Source: DASSFZ01 sp035292585 (GTDB taxonomy: Bacteria > Chloroflexota > Anaerolineae > Fen-1058). Taken from it: 64,000 bases of DNA. A program made the position numbers and the translations under genes. The notes under the pieces are model-generated. The model was not told the origin of the DNA. It ran no database searches and was given only the letters and a program-made list of their open reading frames with translations. The stretch lies in assembly GCA_035292585.1 (NCBI GenBank), contig DATDPU010000001.1, forward strand, positions 33,782 through 97,781, in the 5' to 3' direction. Positions 11,449 to 20,140 of the stretch are shown here, piece after piece (within the stretch, counting starts at the first letter, position 1; each line of letters opens with the position of its first letter).

Positions 11449-12534
11449 CTACGCGGCTGCCAGACCCCTGCGCGCATTGCGTTTGATCTGTTCGATGTGC
11501 TCATCCGTCACCGCGCGTTCAAATGAACGGAACCCACCTAACTTAAAGCCGTGCCGCCGCGCAATCTCGTCGATGGTCTCGACCTGCGCGACGCTCAGGT
11601 CTTTGCCCAAGGTGTAGGATTCGTAACGGCCCTCCAGCGCCAGCGCCATCGTCTCGGCCATGCAGGCATACGCCCGCTTGAGCGGGAAGCCGAAGTTGAA
11701 GTGAAAGTCGACCGCGCCCGGCGCCTCGACCATGCCGCCCTCGATCACCAGCACGTCGTCGCGCTCCTCGACGACTTTGCGCGACACATCGCGCGGACGC
11801 GCCACATCACACACGACCGCGCCCGGCTTGAGGTGCTGCGGCTGGATGATCGCGCCGCCCGCCGACGAGACGGCCAGGATCACGTCGGCCTGCCGGATCG
11901 CGGCGAGGTCCGTGCTGACCTGTATTTCCGCCCCAGCCGTTTCGCACCGCGCCCGGACTTGCGCTAACCGATCGGGCCGCTTGCCGATCAAGAGCAACTG
12001 CGGGACGCTGCGCGCCAACAACTCGGCGCTAACCGCGCCGATCGCGCCGGTTGCGCCGACGACGGCCGCCGTCGCCTTGCTCAAATCGATCTCCATGCGC
12101 CGCGCCGCTTCGCGGACCGCCTGGTTCGCAATCGACACCGTGTACGAATCGCCGGTGGTGACCGGCACATCGACCTGGCGGCTGATGGTCAGCCCCGCAT
12201 CGCCGATCACCGAGGTGAACGCGCCCAAGCCCACCAGCCGCGCGCCTTTGCTCTGCGCCAATTTAACGGTCTTGACGATCTTGCGGTAGACCGTCTGCAC
12301 CGGCAGCGTCAGCATCCGCTGCACGGTGAACGGGCAGGCCACGAACCAGCCTTCGATCTCTTGCGCGTTGGCCGCCGAGCGCGCGCCGGTGATGTGCGAG
12401 ATATACACCGGCGGGAAGAAGCGCGACAGGAAGTTAATCGCCGGCACCGGCAGCACCCGGCCCAGGCGTGGGAACTTGCGCTGCACGTCGCGCTTGGGAT
12501 CGATCGGGTGGATGATGAACGCAAAGTTGTTCAT
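11449..12534 (-). CDS. NAD(P)-dependent oxidoreductase, acyl-ACP-reductase-like (COG5322-type)
   Basis: 361 residues from ATG 12534, which overlaps the stop of the upstream gene in an ATGA junction, so the two are translationally coupled. The central Rossmann segment carries GATGAIGAVSAELLA and LLLIGKRPDRL, followed by GAVVCDVARPRDVS and VIEGGMVEAPG. This arrangement is characteristic of the predicted amino-acid dehydrogenase/long-chain acyl-ACP reductase group (COG5322), including a Cys in the position where the cyanobacterial enzyme carries its acyl-thioester cysteine. The cyanobacterial members reduce acyl-ACP to fatty aldehyde. Whether this protein uses acyl-ACP is not shown by the sequence, and no aldehyde decarbonylase gene is near. 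The frame remains open further upstream, but that stretch belongs to the neighbouring gene's DNA. Confidence 0.72.
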   Translation of the reverse strand: MNNFAFIIHPIDPKRDVQRKFPRLGRVLPVPAINFLSRFFPPVYISHITGARSAANAQEIEGWFVACPFTVQRMLTLPVQTVYRKIVKTVKLAQSKGARLVGLGAFTSVIGDAGLTISRQVDVPVTTGDSYTVSIANQAVREAARRMEIDLSKATAAVVGATGAIGAVSAELLARSVPQLLLIGKRPDRLAQVRARCETAGAEIQVSTDLAAIRQADVILAVSSAGGAIIQPQHLKPGAVVCDVARPRDVSRKVVEERDDVLVIEGGMVEAPGAVDFHFNFGFPLKRAYACMAETMALALEGRYESYTLGKDLSVAQVETIDEIARRHGFKLGGFRSFERAVTDEHIEQIKRNARRGLAAA

Positions 12535-13787
12535 GGGGTCGTCGGCCGGTACTGGGCCGGGAACAATTGGTCCGCGCCCGGAATCGCGTGGTGATCGCTC
12601 TCTTCGTAAGTGACGCTCTTGGCAATGACGCGATCCGGCCGGTTGGCGGCCAACATCACATCCGATTCGATCGTACGACCGGGGAAGATCACAAAGCCCG
12701 ACCCGATGCGGCAATTGTGCCCGACGCACCCGCCGATCACGGGCATCCCGACTTCTTCGAGCCGATCGTGGTGCATCACCCGAATCGGCTTGGCGACCAG
12801 GTTGAAGTCGGTGAAGGTGTTGCCGGCCCCGATGAACGTATCGCGCCCGATCACGCACATTTGGAGGCAGGTGTTCTGCGCCACCATCGAGTTCTCCATG
12901 AGCGTGGTCATGAACATCGACGCCCGCCACGGCAGGAAGCAGCCGTCGCCGATCACGCTTAACATCAGCACGCAGCCGTGTGACACGGTGACGTTGTTGC
13001 CGATGTGGCAATTGTCGATCACCGCGCCCGGCTGGATCACCACGTTGTCGCCGAGCGTCACCGGCCCCAGGATCACGGCCGAGGGATCGATGTGCACGTT
13101 GCGGCCCTTCTTGACTAGCGCCGACGACGACAGGACGTGGCGCCGTTCGACCAACCCGCGCCACAGCACCCGCAGTTTGAAGCGGAGCCTCTCGATCTGC
13201 TTTTCGGCGCGCGCGCCCTCGGCGAATACGCCGAAGGGTGAATTGGCGACGAACAGGTGCGTCCAGTGCTCGATCGATAGGAAGGCGCGCTGCGGCACCT
13301 GGAACGTCAAGTCGCCCTGGTTGGGCGCCATGTAGCGGGGTATGTTGTAATACCCGATCTCGCGCGTCTGGGTATCGATCACCAGCGGGCGGACGTGGTT
13401 CTCGCGGCCGAACGGGAAATACCACAGGTCGGCCACGTACACGTTGCCCTCGCGCCGGATACCGCTTTGCACGTTCAGCGCGTGCGTCGTGATCGCTTTA
13501 TCGTTCAGCGCAAACGCGACGCGGCACGCCTTATGTTGCTCGCGGGCGCGACGGATGAACTCGTCGATGAAGGAGTGGTCGAAGAACAGGTTATCGCGGT
13601 AAACAATCGTCTCGGCGTGATCGGCCGGAACCTGCTCCAACGCCTGGACCACACGCTCTTCGCGGGTGTAGGGCGCGAGGGCGTCGCGTTGGGCCAGCCA
13701 CAAGGGCTTATTCAGCACCCGCAGTTCGCGCGCCCGCTCGTTGAAGGGTGGAATGAGGCGGGTGTCTTCAATAATATACTTGCGCAT
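12531..13787 (-). CDS. GlmU-like protein: degenerate nucleotidyltransferase-like N-terminus plus left-handed beta-helix
   Basis: 418 residues. The N-terminal part (about 1-230: LIPPFNERARELRVLNKPLW, then VYRDNLFFDHSFIDEF) resembles the degenerate sugar-nucleotidyltransferase half of GlmU-like proteins. It lacks a clear nucleotide-binding signature. From about residue 240 onward, hexapeptide repeats are evident (NVHIDPSAVILGPVTLGDNV, IGNNVTVSHGCVL, IGAGNTFTDF, IGSGFVIFPG), forming a left-handed beta-helix as in acyl- and acetyltransferases. The substrate is unknown. It is coupled by a 4-bp overlap to the reductase-like gene and lies 19 nt after the hydrolase gene, so the three probably act in one lipid- or sugar-modifying step. 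Confidence 0.7.
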   Translation of the reverse strand: MRKYIIEDTRLIPPFNERARELRVLNKPLWLAQRDALAPYTREERVVQALEQVPADHAETIVYRDNLFFDHSFIDEFIRRAREQHKACRVAFALNDKAITTHALNVQSGIRREGNVYVADLWYFPFGRENHVRPLVIDTQTREIGYYNIPRYMAPNQGDLTFQVPQRAFLSIEHWTHLFVANSPFGVFAEGARAEKQIERLRFKLRVLWRGLVERRHVLSSSALVKKGRNVHIDPSAVILGPVTLGDNVVIQPGAVIDNCHIGNNVTVSHGCVLMLSVIGDGCFLPWRASMFMTTLMENSMVAQNTCLQMCVIGRDTFIGAGNTFTDFNLVAKPIRVMHHDRLEEVGMPVIGGCVGHNCRIGSGFVIFPGRTIESDVMLAANRPDRVIAKSVTYEESDHHAIPGADQLFPAQYRPTTP

Positions 13788-13806
13788 CGAATTAGACGGC
13801 CCCGCC

Positions 13807-14592
13807 TCAACTTTTCAAGAATTCGTATACCGTGTGATGGAAGGCTTCCGGCTCATCCAGCATCACAAAGTGCCGTGAACGATCCATCATCTGCACCTGC
13901 GCCCCCTGCACCGACTCGACCAACACCCGGCCCTGGTTGGGGTTGACGATGTTGTCGGACTTGCCGTAGATGCCCAGCGCCGGGATACCGAGCTGGTGCA
14001 ACGGCTGGCGCAGATCGGTGTAGTGCAAATCGCCGATACTGCGGAAGAACGATTCGACGCTGGTCTTCTCCACGTCGCGCAGGATCATCTTGCGCACCCG
14101 CTCCGAATCGCCGAGCGTGTTGGCGAGGATGACCAGCCTTAACAGCAGCGGCGCGCGCCACACCGTATGCGCGATCCAGTTGATGCCGGCCAGTTTCAAG
14201 AAGAAGTTCAACGACCGGCCATCGATGGGCGAGCCGACGACGACCACCCGCGTCACCCGCTCCGGCTTCTCCAACGCCAGGCGCAACGCCACCGTGCCGC
14301 CCATGGAGTGGCCCAGCACCGGCGCGCGCAGAATGCCCAGCGTCTCCATGAACTGGTCGACCATCTCGACGTACGACGCCACCCGGAACGGCGGCGTCTT
14401 GGCTTTGGCCGACTCGCCGAACCCCCAGAAATCGAGCGCGTACACTTTGTAGCCGCCGCGCTCGGCCAGCTGAATCATCTCCTCTTGCCACACCCCCCAG
14501 GAGTTGATCCAGCCATGGAGCAGGATCACCGGCCGGCCGCGGCCATAAGCCTCATAGTGAACGATGCCTTGCGAAGTGACGATGGAGCTCAT
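13807..14592 (-). CDS. Alpha/beta-fold hydrolase
   Basis: 261 residues starting at MSSIVTSQGI (ATG 14592); the frame is open further upstream only inside the preceding GTPase gene. Motifs are ILLHGWINSW (oxyanion loop), GHSMGG (nucleophile elbow), YGKSDNIVNP (probable acid) and RHFVMLDEP (catalytic His near the end), a complete Ser-Asp-His set for this superfamily. There is no signal peptide, so it is cytosolic. Family members cleave esters, lactones, amides or C-C bonds, and the exact substrate cannot be read from sequence. It lies 28 nt after the GTPase gene and 19 nt before the beta-helix gene in the same operon. Confidence 0.85.
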   Translation of the reverse strand: MSSIVTSQGIVHYEAYGRGRPVILLHGWINSWGVWQEEMIQLAERGGYKVYALDFWGFGESAKAKTPPFRVASYVEMVDQFMETLGILRAPVLGHSMGGTVALRLALEKPERVTRVVVVGSPIDGRSLNFFLKLAGINWIAHTVWRAPLLLRLVILANTLGDSERVRKMILRDVEKTSVESFFRSIGDLHYTDLRQPLHQLGIPALGIYGKSDNIVNPNQGRVLVESVQGAQVQMMDRSRHFVMLDEPEAFHHTVYEFLKS

Positions 14593-14620
14593 ACGGAAAC
14601 GGCGCGCCGGGTCAACGGAT

Positions 14621-15160
14621 TCAAGTCTGTTCGCGGTCCATCCGCTCCAAAATAGAATACAAGAGTTCGAGCAGCGCGTTCTTGACGCTTTCACGATCCT
14701 GGGCCACGCACGGCAAGACCTTGATCGAGTGATCGATCTTGAGCGCGATGCGCAAGTCTTCGGGCGACCAGGCGTCTTCGTGATCCTGCTTGTTGGCGGC
14801 CACCACGTACGGCGTCGAGGCGTAGCCCCGGAAGGTATCCAGGATCGAGCGCGCTTCGCGAAAGGTCTCCGGGCGCGAGCTATCGACGACGACGATGAAG
14901 CCGAGCATGCCCTCGGATAGGATTTCCCACATGAAGTCGAAACGCTTTTGGCCGGGTGTGCCAAACAAGTACAGCACCAGATCGTCATCGATCGTGATGC
15001 GGCCAAAGTCCATCGCCACGGTGGTCGCGTCCTTCACGCGTTCAGCGGCGCTGGAGATTTTTCGTTCGGTGGAAACGACATCGATCTCGCTGATGGTGCG
15101 AATGAATTCCGTTTTACCCGCCGCAAACGGCCCTGTGACGACCATTTTCACTGCCTGCAT
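14621..15160 (-). CDS. Small Ras-like GTPase (COG2229/MglA-like)
   Basis: 179 residues. G1 is GPFAAGKT (about residues 10-17). The switch region contains TTVAMDFGRI, G3 is the variant FGTPGQKRF, and G4 is NKQD within VVAANKQDHED. This pattern matches the prokaryotic Ras-like group (COG2229) found beside Roadblock or PATAN proteins in Chloroflexota, Deinococcus and Actinobacteria; no Roadblock gene is present here. It is predicted to be a cytosolic GTP-dependent switch. It is 60 nt downstream of the DUF4388/PATAN gene, a partnership seen repeatedly in such genomes, and leads the rest of the signalling operon. Confidence 0.88.
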   Translation of the reverse strand: MQAVKMVVTGPFAAGKTEFIRTISEIDVVSTERKISSAAERVKDATTVAMDFGRITIDDDLVLYLFGTPGQKRFDFMWEILSEGMLGFIVVVDSSRPETFREARSILDTFRGYASTPYVVAANKQDHEDAWSPEDLRIALKIDHSIKVLPCVAQDRESVKNALLELLYSILERMDREQT

Positions 15161-15220
15161 AGGATTCCTCTCACCCTGGCCCCGACATCGGGGGTGATAA
15201 ATTCAGCCAGCCGACACGGT

Positions 15221-16054
15221 CTACTTTCTCTCGAAGAACCTGATCAAGCGCTCGACGACCGGCCGCTTGACGGTGACGGTGACCGGGGCCGGCGCGCTGC
15301 CGGGCTGCGCCGCCTGCGCCGCCTGTTGGAGCGTCAGGCGTTGCGGCGTCACCAGCTCGACCAGACCCGCTTGCAGCATGCCGTAAATGATCTTGCGAAT
15401 TTGGAAATCGCTCATGTTATTGGCTTGAGCGATCTGCCGCATGCTGTTCTTGGGGTTGATAAAGGAGACGACACGCCATTCCTCGACGGAGAGGTTAATG
15501 TTGCGCAGACGCGCATCGGGCCGATCGGTGAAGCGCAACGCCACGTCCAGGTCGGGCAGCTCTTCCCGCAACCGCTCGATCTCCTTGATGCGGCGGCTGC
15601 CTTCCATAATCACGTTTTCCAGATCGACCCGGACTTCGATCCGATCGTTCGGCGGCAACTGGCTGGGTTCGAAGCGGAACGTGCCCTCGGCCCAGGCGAA
15701 CAGCCGGTACACCACGTCGAGCACGTAGGCTTTCACGCTCGCCACGATATCGTTTTGCGACAGGTGGCCGGCCTGGATCAACAGCGTGCCCAGCTCGCGA
15801 TCATTGCGCGCTTCGGGCTGCTCGTTGATCTTGCTGGCCTGCGCATCGGTCAGCTTGCCGGAGCGTACCAGCATCGACGTAAGCCGGCCATCCTGCCCGC
15901 CATACAGGGCGTAGATCAGCTTGCCTTCCTTAAAGTAGACTTGCGCCGACCCGGTTTTGCTTTCGATGACCAACAGGCCCGTTTTGCGCGCCAGGTTGAT
16001 CAGATTCAGCAATTGGGTGGTGCTGAAATCCCGCAAGTTACCCTTCAATGCCAT
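15221..16054 (-). CDS. DUF4388 (PATAN-type) domain protein
   Basis: 277 residues. The start MALKGNLRDFSTTQLLNLI matches the typical opening of DUF4388/PATAN domains, followed by ARKTGLLVIES, AQVYFKEGKLIYA and a helical module. The middle (about 95-135) is a second all-helical stretch ending EGTFRFEP. Residues about 195-250 look like a winged-helix tail (IAQANNMSDFQIRKIIYGML). The domain family is linked to two-component and GTPase signalling and acts as an adaptor in the cytosol. It is the first gene of the minus-strand block; a strong promoter (16167-16195) lies 113 nt upstream. The molecular target is unknown. Confidence 0.85.
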   Translation of the reverse strand: MALKGNLRDFSTTQLLNLINLARKTGLLVIESKTGSAQVYFKEGKLIYALYGGQDGRLTSMLVRSGKLTDAQASKINEQPEARNDRELGTLLIQAGHLSQNDIVASVKAYVLDVVYRLFAWAEGTFRFEPSQLPPNDRIEVRVDLENVIMEGSRRIKEIERLREELPDLDVALRFTDRPDARLRNINLSVEEWRVVSFINPKNSMRQIAQANNMSDFQIRKIIYGMLQAGLVELVTPQRLTLQQAAQAAQPGSAPAPVTVTVKRPVVERLIRFFERK

Positions 16055-16166
16055 AGTTGCCCACCTTGGTGCTGCGCAATCCCGTGACGAACTTCAGAAT
16101 TTAGACGGCGATGCGTCCGTTCAAACCACTTCCACATTGTGCGCATTCCGCTTAGACATCGCGCGC

Positions 16167-16195
16167 ATTATACCTTTACTAAATGCCCTAGTCAA
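16167..16195 (-). promoter_or_regulatory. Sigma-70-type promoter for the PATAN-GTPase operon
   Basis: On the minus strand, TTGACT (16190-16195) and a consensus TATAAT (16167-16172) are separated by 17 nt. The box reads toward the DUF4388 gene, whose start is at 16054. It is the best promoter match in the left half of the window. Confidence 0.75.
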
Positions 16196-16237
16196 TTTAG
16201 GCGCGCGACGGCCCCTCCGCGCCTGCCTGCGGCCCTA

Positions 16238-16246
16238 TGTTATAAT
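16238..16246 (+). promoter_or_regulatory. Extended -10 promoter for DUF3048 lipoprotein gene
   Basis: TGT followed by TATAAT (16241-16246) forms an extended -10 element. No convincing -35 is present at 17 nt. It lies 39 nt before the start codon at 16285, and a GGAGG-type ribosome site precedes that ATG. Confidence 0.55.
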
Positions 16247-16284
16247 CGGTTCCCGATCCCCATTTCGCTCCGGTTGGAGGACCC

Positions 16285-17499
16285 ATGCTCACCTCGCGTC
16301 GGGCCATCGGCTTGGCTATCGCCGGCAGTCTAGGCTGCCTGACGATTCTATTATCGGGCTGCCAGAACTCGCCCGGCGCGGCGCAGGCGTCCGATCCGAC
16401 GCGCGCGCCGACGCACACGCCTCTTCCGCAGATTTTAATCAGTCCCACACCGGCCCGACCGACCCTGCCGCCCGTCACCCCGACGCCGACGGCCGATACG
16501 CGCCTGATCACGACGTTCGCGCCGGATGTCAACCCGCTGACCGGCGAGCAGGTGAGCGACCCGGCTGTTTTGCAACGGCGACCGCTCGCCATCAAGGTCG
16601 GCAACTCGAACGAGACGGGCGTCCGCCCACAATCGGGCGTGAGTCTCGCCGATCTCGTGTTCGAGCACGAGACCGAAGGCCGTATCTCGCGCTGGACGGC
16701 GATCTTCCTGACGAACACGCCGGCGCGGGTCGGTTCCAACCGCTCGTGCCGCATCATCGATGCCGACCTGCCGGCGATGTACAAATCGCTGCTGGCCTGC
16801 TCCGGCTTCCATCCGGGCACGCGCATGTTTTATATCGAGCTGACCGAGTTTCACACCGAGCACCGGGTCCTCTCGCCCGATTTCGGAGATGGCAGCCCCA
16901 TGTTCTTCCGCACCGATGCGCCCGGCTGGCACAACATGTTCGTCGATCCGGCTGCGATCTGGGAGGAGGCCGACGAGCGAGGCATCAATCAACCGCAGGC
17001 CCTCGGTGGCATGGTGTTCTCGACCGCGCCGCTGGAAGCCGGTGAGCCGGCGACGCAGGCGATCATTCCCTATCGGGACGACGCCGAGTGGCGCTACAAT
17101 CCCACCTCGACGACGTGCAGCAGCCGCGCCGGTTGTTACCTGCGTTGGAGCGGCGGCGTGGCTCACACCGACGCGCTCAATGGCCAGCAGCTGAGCGCCG
17201 CGAACGTCGTCATCGTCTACGTCAACCATGTCCAAGATGTGCGCTATCGCGAGGATGTGTCACCCGGCAGTTATTCGATCCAGATTCAAATCTGGAACGA
17301 TCCCAGCAACCCGGAGCTGCCCGGTGGGCGCGCGCTAATCCTGCGCGACGGTCAGGTTTTTGAAGGTAAGTGGAGCCGGCCCGGCCGCTTCGCTATGCTG
17401 GCGTTCATCGACGCGGCCGGTGATCCGATTCCGCTGAAACCCGGCATCACCTGGGTCCAGCTGGTGCGCCTAGATGCAAATGTGCAAATCCAGCCGTAA
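16285..17499 (+). CDS. DUF3048 (YerB-like) lipoprotein
   Basis: 404 residues with a lipoprotein signal peptide: MLTSRRA, a hydrophobic core, then LLSGC with Cys about 27. A Pro/Thr-rich linker follows (about 35-75). The conserved domain shows RPLAIKVGNSNETGVRPQSG and DLVFEHETEGRISRWTAIF, typical of DUF3048 proteins such as Bacillus YerB. The C-terminal half (about 240-400) matches the second domain of the family (GQVFEGKWSR, ITWVQLVRLD). It is predicted to be anchored on the outer face of the cytoplasmic membrane. The biochemical role of the family is not established. The start is supported by TTGGAGGACCC immediately before ATG. Transcribed alone, divergently from the PATAN operon. Confidence 0.87.
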   Translation: MLTSRRAIGLAIAGSLGCLTILLSGCQNSPGAAQASDPTRAPTHTPLPQILISPTPARPTLPPVTPTPTADTRLITTFAPDVNPLTGEQVSDPAVLQRRPLAIKVGNSNETGVRPQSGVSLADLVFEHETEGRISRWTAIFLTNTPARVGSNRSCRIIDADLPAMYKSLLACSGFHPGTRMFYIELTEFHTEHRVLSPDFGDGSPMFFRTDAPGWHNMFVDPAAIWEEADERGINQPQALGGMVFSTAPLEAGEPATQAIIPYRDDAEWRYNPTSTTCSSRAGCYLRWSGGVAHTDALNGQQLSAANVVIVYVNHVQDVRYREDVSPGSYSIQIQIWNDPSNPELPGGRALILRDGQVFEGKWSRPGRFAMLAFIDAAGDPIPLKPGITWVQLVRLDANVQIQP

Positions 17500-17602
17500 A
17501 TTCCCGGTACGGCCTGCCTTGACAGGGTAACATGGGCAGGCGCGGGTATGGGTTGCAACCCCGTTACAGGTTCGTAAATGAGGGCGGCGCTCCACGGCGT
17601 CA

Positions 17603-17724
17603 GAGGCTGTCTGAAAAGTTGCTCGAAGCCCGCGTCCACATGCGGTGCAGTGCTCCCGTCGCGGGCGTCCACCGCAAGGACGCGGTGGACAGAGCACTGT
17701 ACTTTGAGGTTTTCAGACAGCCTC
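17603..17724. mobile_element. MITE-like element with 15-bp perfect TIRs and TCA target duplication
   Basis: GAGGCTGTCTGAAAA at 17603-17617 is repeated as its exact reverse complement at 17710-17724. TCA immediately precedes and follows the element (17600-17602 and 17725-17727). The 122-bp interior contains two GC-rich hairpins of the GCCCGCGTCC / CCACCGCAAGGACGCGGTGG type, also found in the elements at 28031 and 38474. A 3-bp TNA duplication is typical of some IS5-family transposases. No transposase is encoded. It fills most of the 337-bp gap between the DUF3048 and EamA genes. Confidence 0.75.
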
Positions 17725-17836
17725 TCAGCCCACCGGAGTCGCAGCAGGTTTACCGCCGATTTCACACACGCGGCGGTAAGTTGTTTTATTGATTAGAAAG
17801 CAGCGACGACGCGAAGGGTAAAACTGTCGGAGGGGA

Positions 17837-18778
17837 ATGATGAGTCGTAAAGACACGATCGCATTATTGGCGCTGAGCGGCATCTGGGGTTCGTCGTACT
17901 TGTTCATCGCCTTCGGCGGCGAGTCGCTGCCGCCGCTCACGCTGGTCGCGTTCCGGCTGCTGATCGGCGCCGGGGCGTTGCAACTCGTGCTGCGGCTGCG
18001 CAATATCCCCGTGCCGCGCGCGCCGAAGGTGCTGGCGGCCTTAGCCTTCATGGGGTTGATGAACAACATCATCCCCTTCACCTTGATCACGTGGTCCGAA
18101 GCGCCTGGTCCGCAGCAAGTAAACAGCGGGTTGGCGGCGGTGTTGATCGCGGCCGTGCCGATCTTCACCGCGATGATCGCCCACTTTGCCCTGAGAGATG
18201 AACGCCTCACGCTGCTGCGAGTGCTGGGGGTGGTGGTGGGGTTTGCCGGCGTGGTGGTGTTGATGTCGCCGCGCCTGAACGGGATCGGTGGAGAGCAGGG
18301 GCTGTTAGGAGCACTGGCGGTCATCACCGCCGCGCTGGCCTACGGGATCGCCACGATCTTCTCGCGCCGCGTCCTGACCGGCGTCGCGCCGATCGTGCTC
18401 GGCGCGGTGCAGATGACCTGGAGCTCGCTCGCGCTGCTGCCGATCGCGTTTCTGATCGAACGGCCGGTTCTGGCCGACGTGACCACGCGCGCCTGGTTCT
18501 CGGTGGCGTGGTTAGGGCTGCTCGGTTCGGGGCTGGCCTACATCTTTTACTTCGGGCTGATCCGAAGCATCGGCGCGACGCGCACGACAATGGTGACGTA
18601 CATCTCGCCGATCGTCGCCGTGATCCTCGGGGCGGTCTTCAACGCCGAGTCGATCCACTGGACATTGATCGGCGGGATGGTCCTGATCATCGGCGGCGCG
18701 GTAATCGTCAACCGCAAGTCCAAGCCAGCCCGTTCAGCCGTCGCAGCAGCTGCTTCACCCGCGCCGAGTGCGCGTTGA
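17837..18778 (+). CDS. EamA/DMT-family transporter
   Basis: 313 residues with about ten predicted TM helices arranged as two EamA repeats. The first repeat contains GIWGSSYLFIAFGGE, FRLLIGAGAL and LMSPRLNGIGG; the second starts near residue 155 (ALAYGIATIFSRRVL) and has the typical end LLGSGLAYIFYFGLI...TYISPIVAVILG. Members are inner-membrane exporters or importers of metabolites such as amino acids; the substrate here is not predictable. The start is ATG 17837 or the adjacent ATG 17840, both after GGAGGGG. Monocistronic, next to a MITE-like element. Confidence 0.88.
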   Translation: MMSRKDTIALLALSGIWGSSYLFIAFGGESLPPLTLVAFRLLIGAGALQLVLRLRNIPVPRAPKVLAALAFMGLMNNIIPFTLITWSEAPGPQQVNSGLAAVLIAAVPIFTAMIAHFALRDERLTLLRVLGVVVGFAGVVVLMSPRLNGIGGEQGLLGALAVITAALAYGIATIFSRRVLTGVAPIVLGAVQMTWSSLALLPIAFLIERPVLADVTTRAWFSVAWLGLLGSGLAYIFYFGLIRSIGATRTTMVTYISPIVAVILGAVFNAESIHWTLIGGMVLIIGGAVIVNRKSKPARSAVAAAASPAPSAR

Positions 18779-18804
18779 AAGGGTTTCAACCAAAAAACCT
18801 TGCC

Positions 18805-20082
18805 CTATCGGATGACCTCTAAACCACCCAGGTATGGCCGGAGCACTTCCGGGACGACGAGGCTGCCGTCCCTTTGCTGGTAGTTCTCTATCACCGCGAT
18901 CAGCGTGCGCGGCAGCCCCAGACCCGAACCGTTCAGCGTGTGGACGAACTCCGGCCTTGCGCCTTTCGCGCGGCGGAACTTGATGCTCGCGCGGCGCGCC
19001 TGGAAGTCTTTGAAGTTGCTGACCGATGAGACTTCCAGCCACTCGCCGACGCCCGGCGCCCACAATTCGACGTCGCACTTGATCGCCGCCGTGAACGATA
19101 GATCGCCGGTGACCATCTGCACCACCCGATGCGGTATCTTCAGCAGCCGACACACTTCCTCGGCGTTGTCGAGCAAGCGGTAGAACTCGTCCAGGCTCGT
19201 TTCGGGCGCGCAGAACTTGACCATCTCGACCTTGTCGAACTGGTGGCCGCGCTTGATGCCGCGTGTGTCGCGCCCGGCCGACATCGGTTCGCGCCGGAAG
19301 CACGCCGTGTAGGCGACGTGGTTGATCGGCAGCTTGTCGGCGTCGAGAATCTCCTCGCGGTAGATGTTGGTGACCGGCACCTCGGCGGTTGGGATCAGCC
19401 ACAGGTCGTCGAGCTGATCGTAATACTGCAACTCGGCGAACTTGGGTAACTGCCCGGTCCCCACCAAACACTCGCGCTTCACCAGGTATGGCGGGTAGAC
19501 TTCGGTGTAGCCCTGCTGGAGGTGCACGTCGAGCATCCAGGCGATCAGCGCGCGTTGCAGGCGCGCGCCCGCGCCGGTCAGCAGGTAGAAGCGCGAGCCG
19601 CTGATCTTCACGCCGCGCTCGAAGTCGATGAGGCCCAGCCGCGCGCCCAAGTCCCAGTGTGGCAGCGGCTCGAACCCGAAGTCTTTAGCCTGCTTCGGCT
19701 CGCCGACGGTACGGATGACGGGGTTCTCGCTCTCGTCTCTGCCAACCGGCACGCTAGGATCGGGGAGGTTGGGGACGGCGAGCATCAAATCGTACAGGTC
19801 TTGTTCGATGCGAGCGATGAGCTTATCAAGGTCCGCGATGCGGTCACCCACTTCGCGCATGCGCTCTTTCTGCGCTTCACGCTCGGCGGCAGCCTTCATC
19901 CTGCCGATCTCTTTCGAGACCCGATTGCGCTCGGCTTTCAACTCTTCGGACAGCGTCAGCAAGCTGCGCCGCTCGCCGTCGAGCGCCAAAATCCGATCGA
20001 GCGGCACGTCCATCGCGCCGAGAGCCTCCATCGCGGCTTTGACTTCGTCGGGATGCTCGCGGATATAAGCTAGGTCTAACAT
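18805..20082 (-). CDS. serS: Seryl-tRNA synthetase
   Basis: 425 residues, the usual length for bacterial SerRS. The N-terminal long-helix arm for tRNA binding (about 1-110) opens with MLDLAYIREHPDEVKAAM. The class II catalytic domain has motif 2 (FRREPMSAGRDTRG), the substrate loop HQFDKVEMVKF and motif 3 (GSGLGLPRTLIAVIENYQ). It attaches serine to tRNA-Ser in the cytosol. The gene stands alone; its upstream region is occupied by 30-bp tandem repeats (20141-20220), and no T-box-like leader is apparent. Confidence 0.97.
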   Translation of the reverse strand: MLDLAYIREHPDEVKAAMEALGAMDVPLDRILALDGERRSLLTLSEELKAERNRVSKEIGRMKAAAEREAQKERMREVGDRIADLDKLIARIEQDLYDLMLAVPNLPDPSVPVGRDESENPVIRTVGEPKQAKDFGFEPLPHWDLGARLGLIDFERGVKISGSRFYLLTGAGARLQRALIAWMLDVHLQQGYTEVYPPYLVKRECLVGTGQLPKFAELQYYDQLDDLWLIPTAEVPVTNIYREEILDADKLPINHVAYTACFRREPMSAGRDTRGIKRGHQFDKVEMVKFCAPETSLDEFYRLLDNAEEVCRLLKIPHRVVQMVTGDLSFTAAIKCDVELWAPGVGEWLEVSSVSNFKDFQARRASIKFRRAKGARPEFVHTLNGSGLGLPRTLIAVIENYQQRDGSLVVPEVLRPYLGGLEVIR

Positions 20083-20140
20083 GGTGAGTCTCCTATTCAG
20101 TACACAGGTAGACCGGTAGCAGGTATACAGGTGATTGTTT

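Noticed and set aside
11449..13425. A 658-residue fusion including the reductase-like gene
   Set aside because: The frame is open upstream of 12534, but that part is the shadow of the beta-helix gene in another frame. The ATGA overlap at 12531-12534 gives the natural start.
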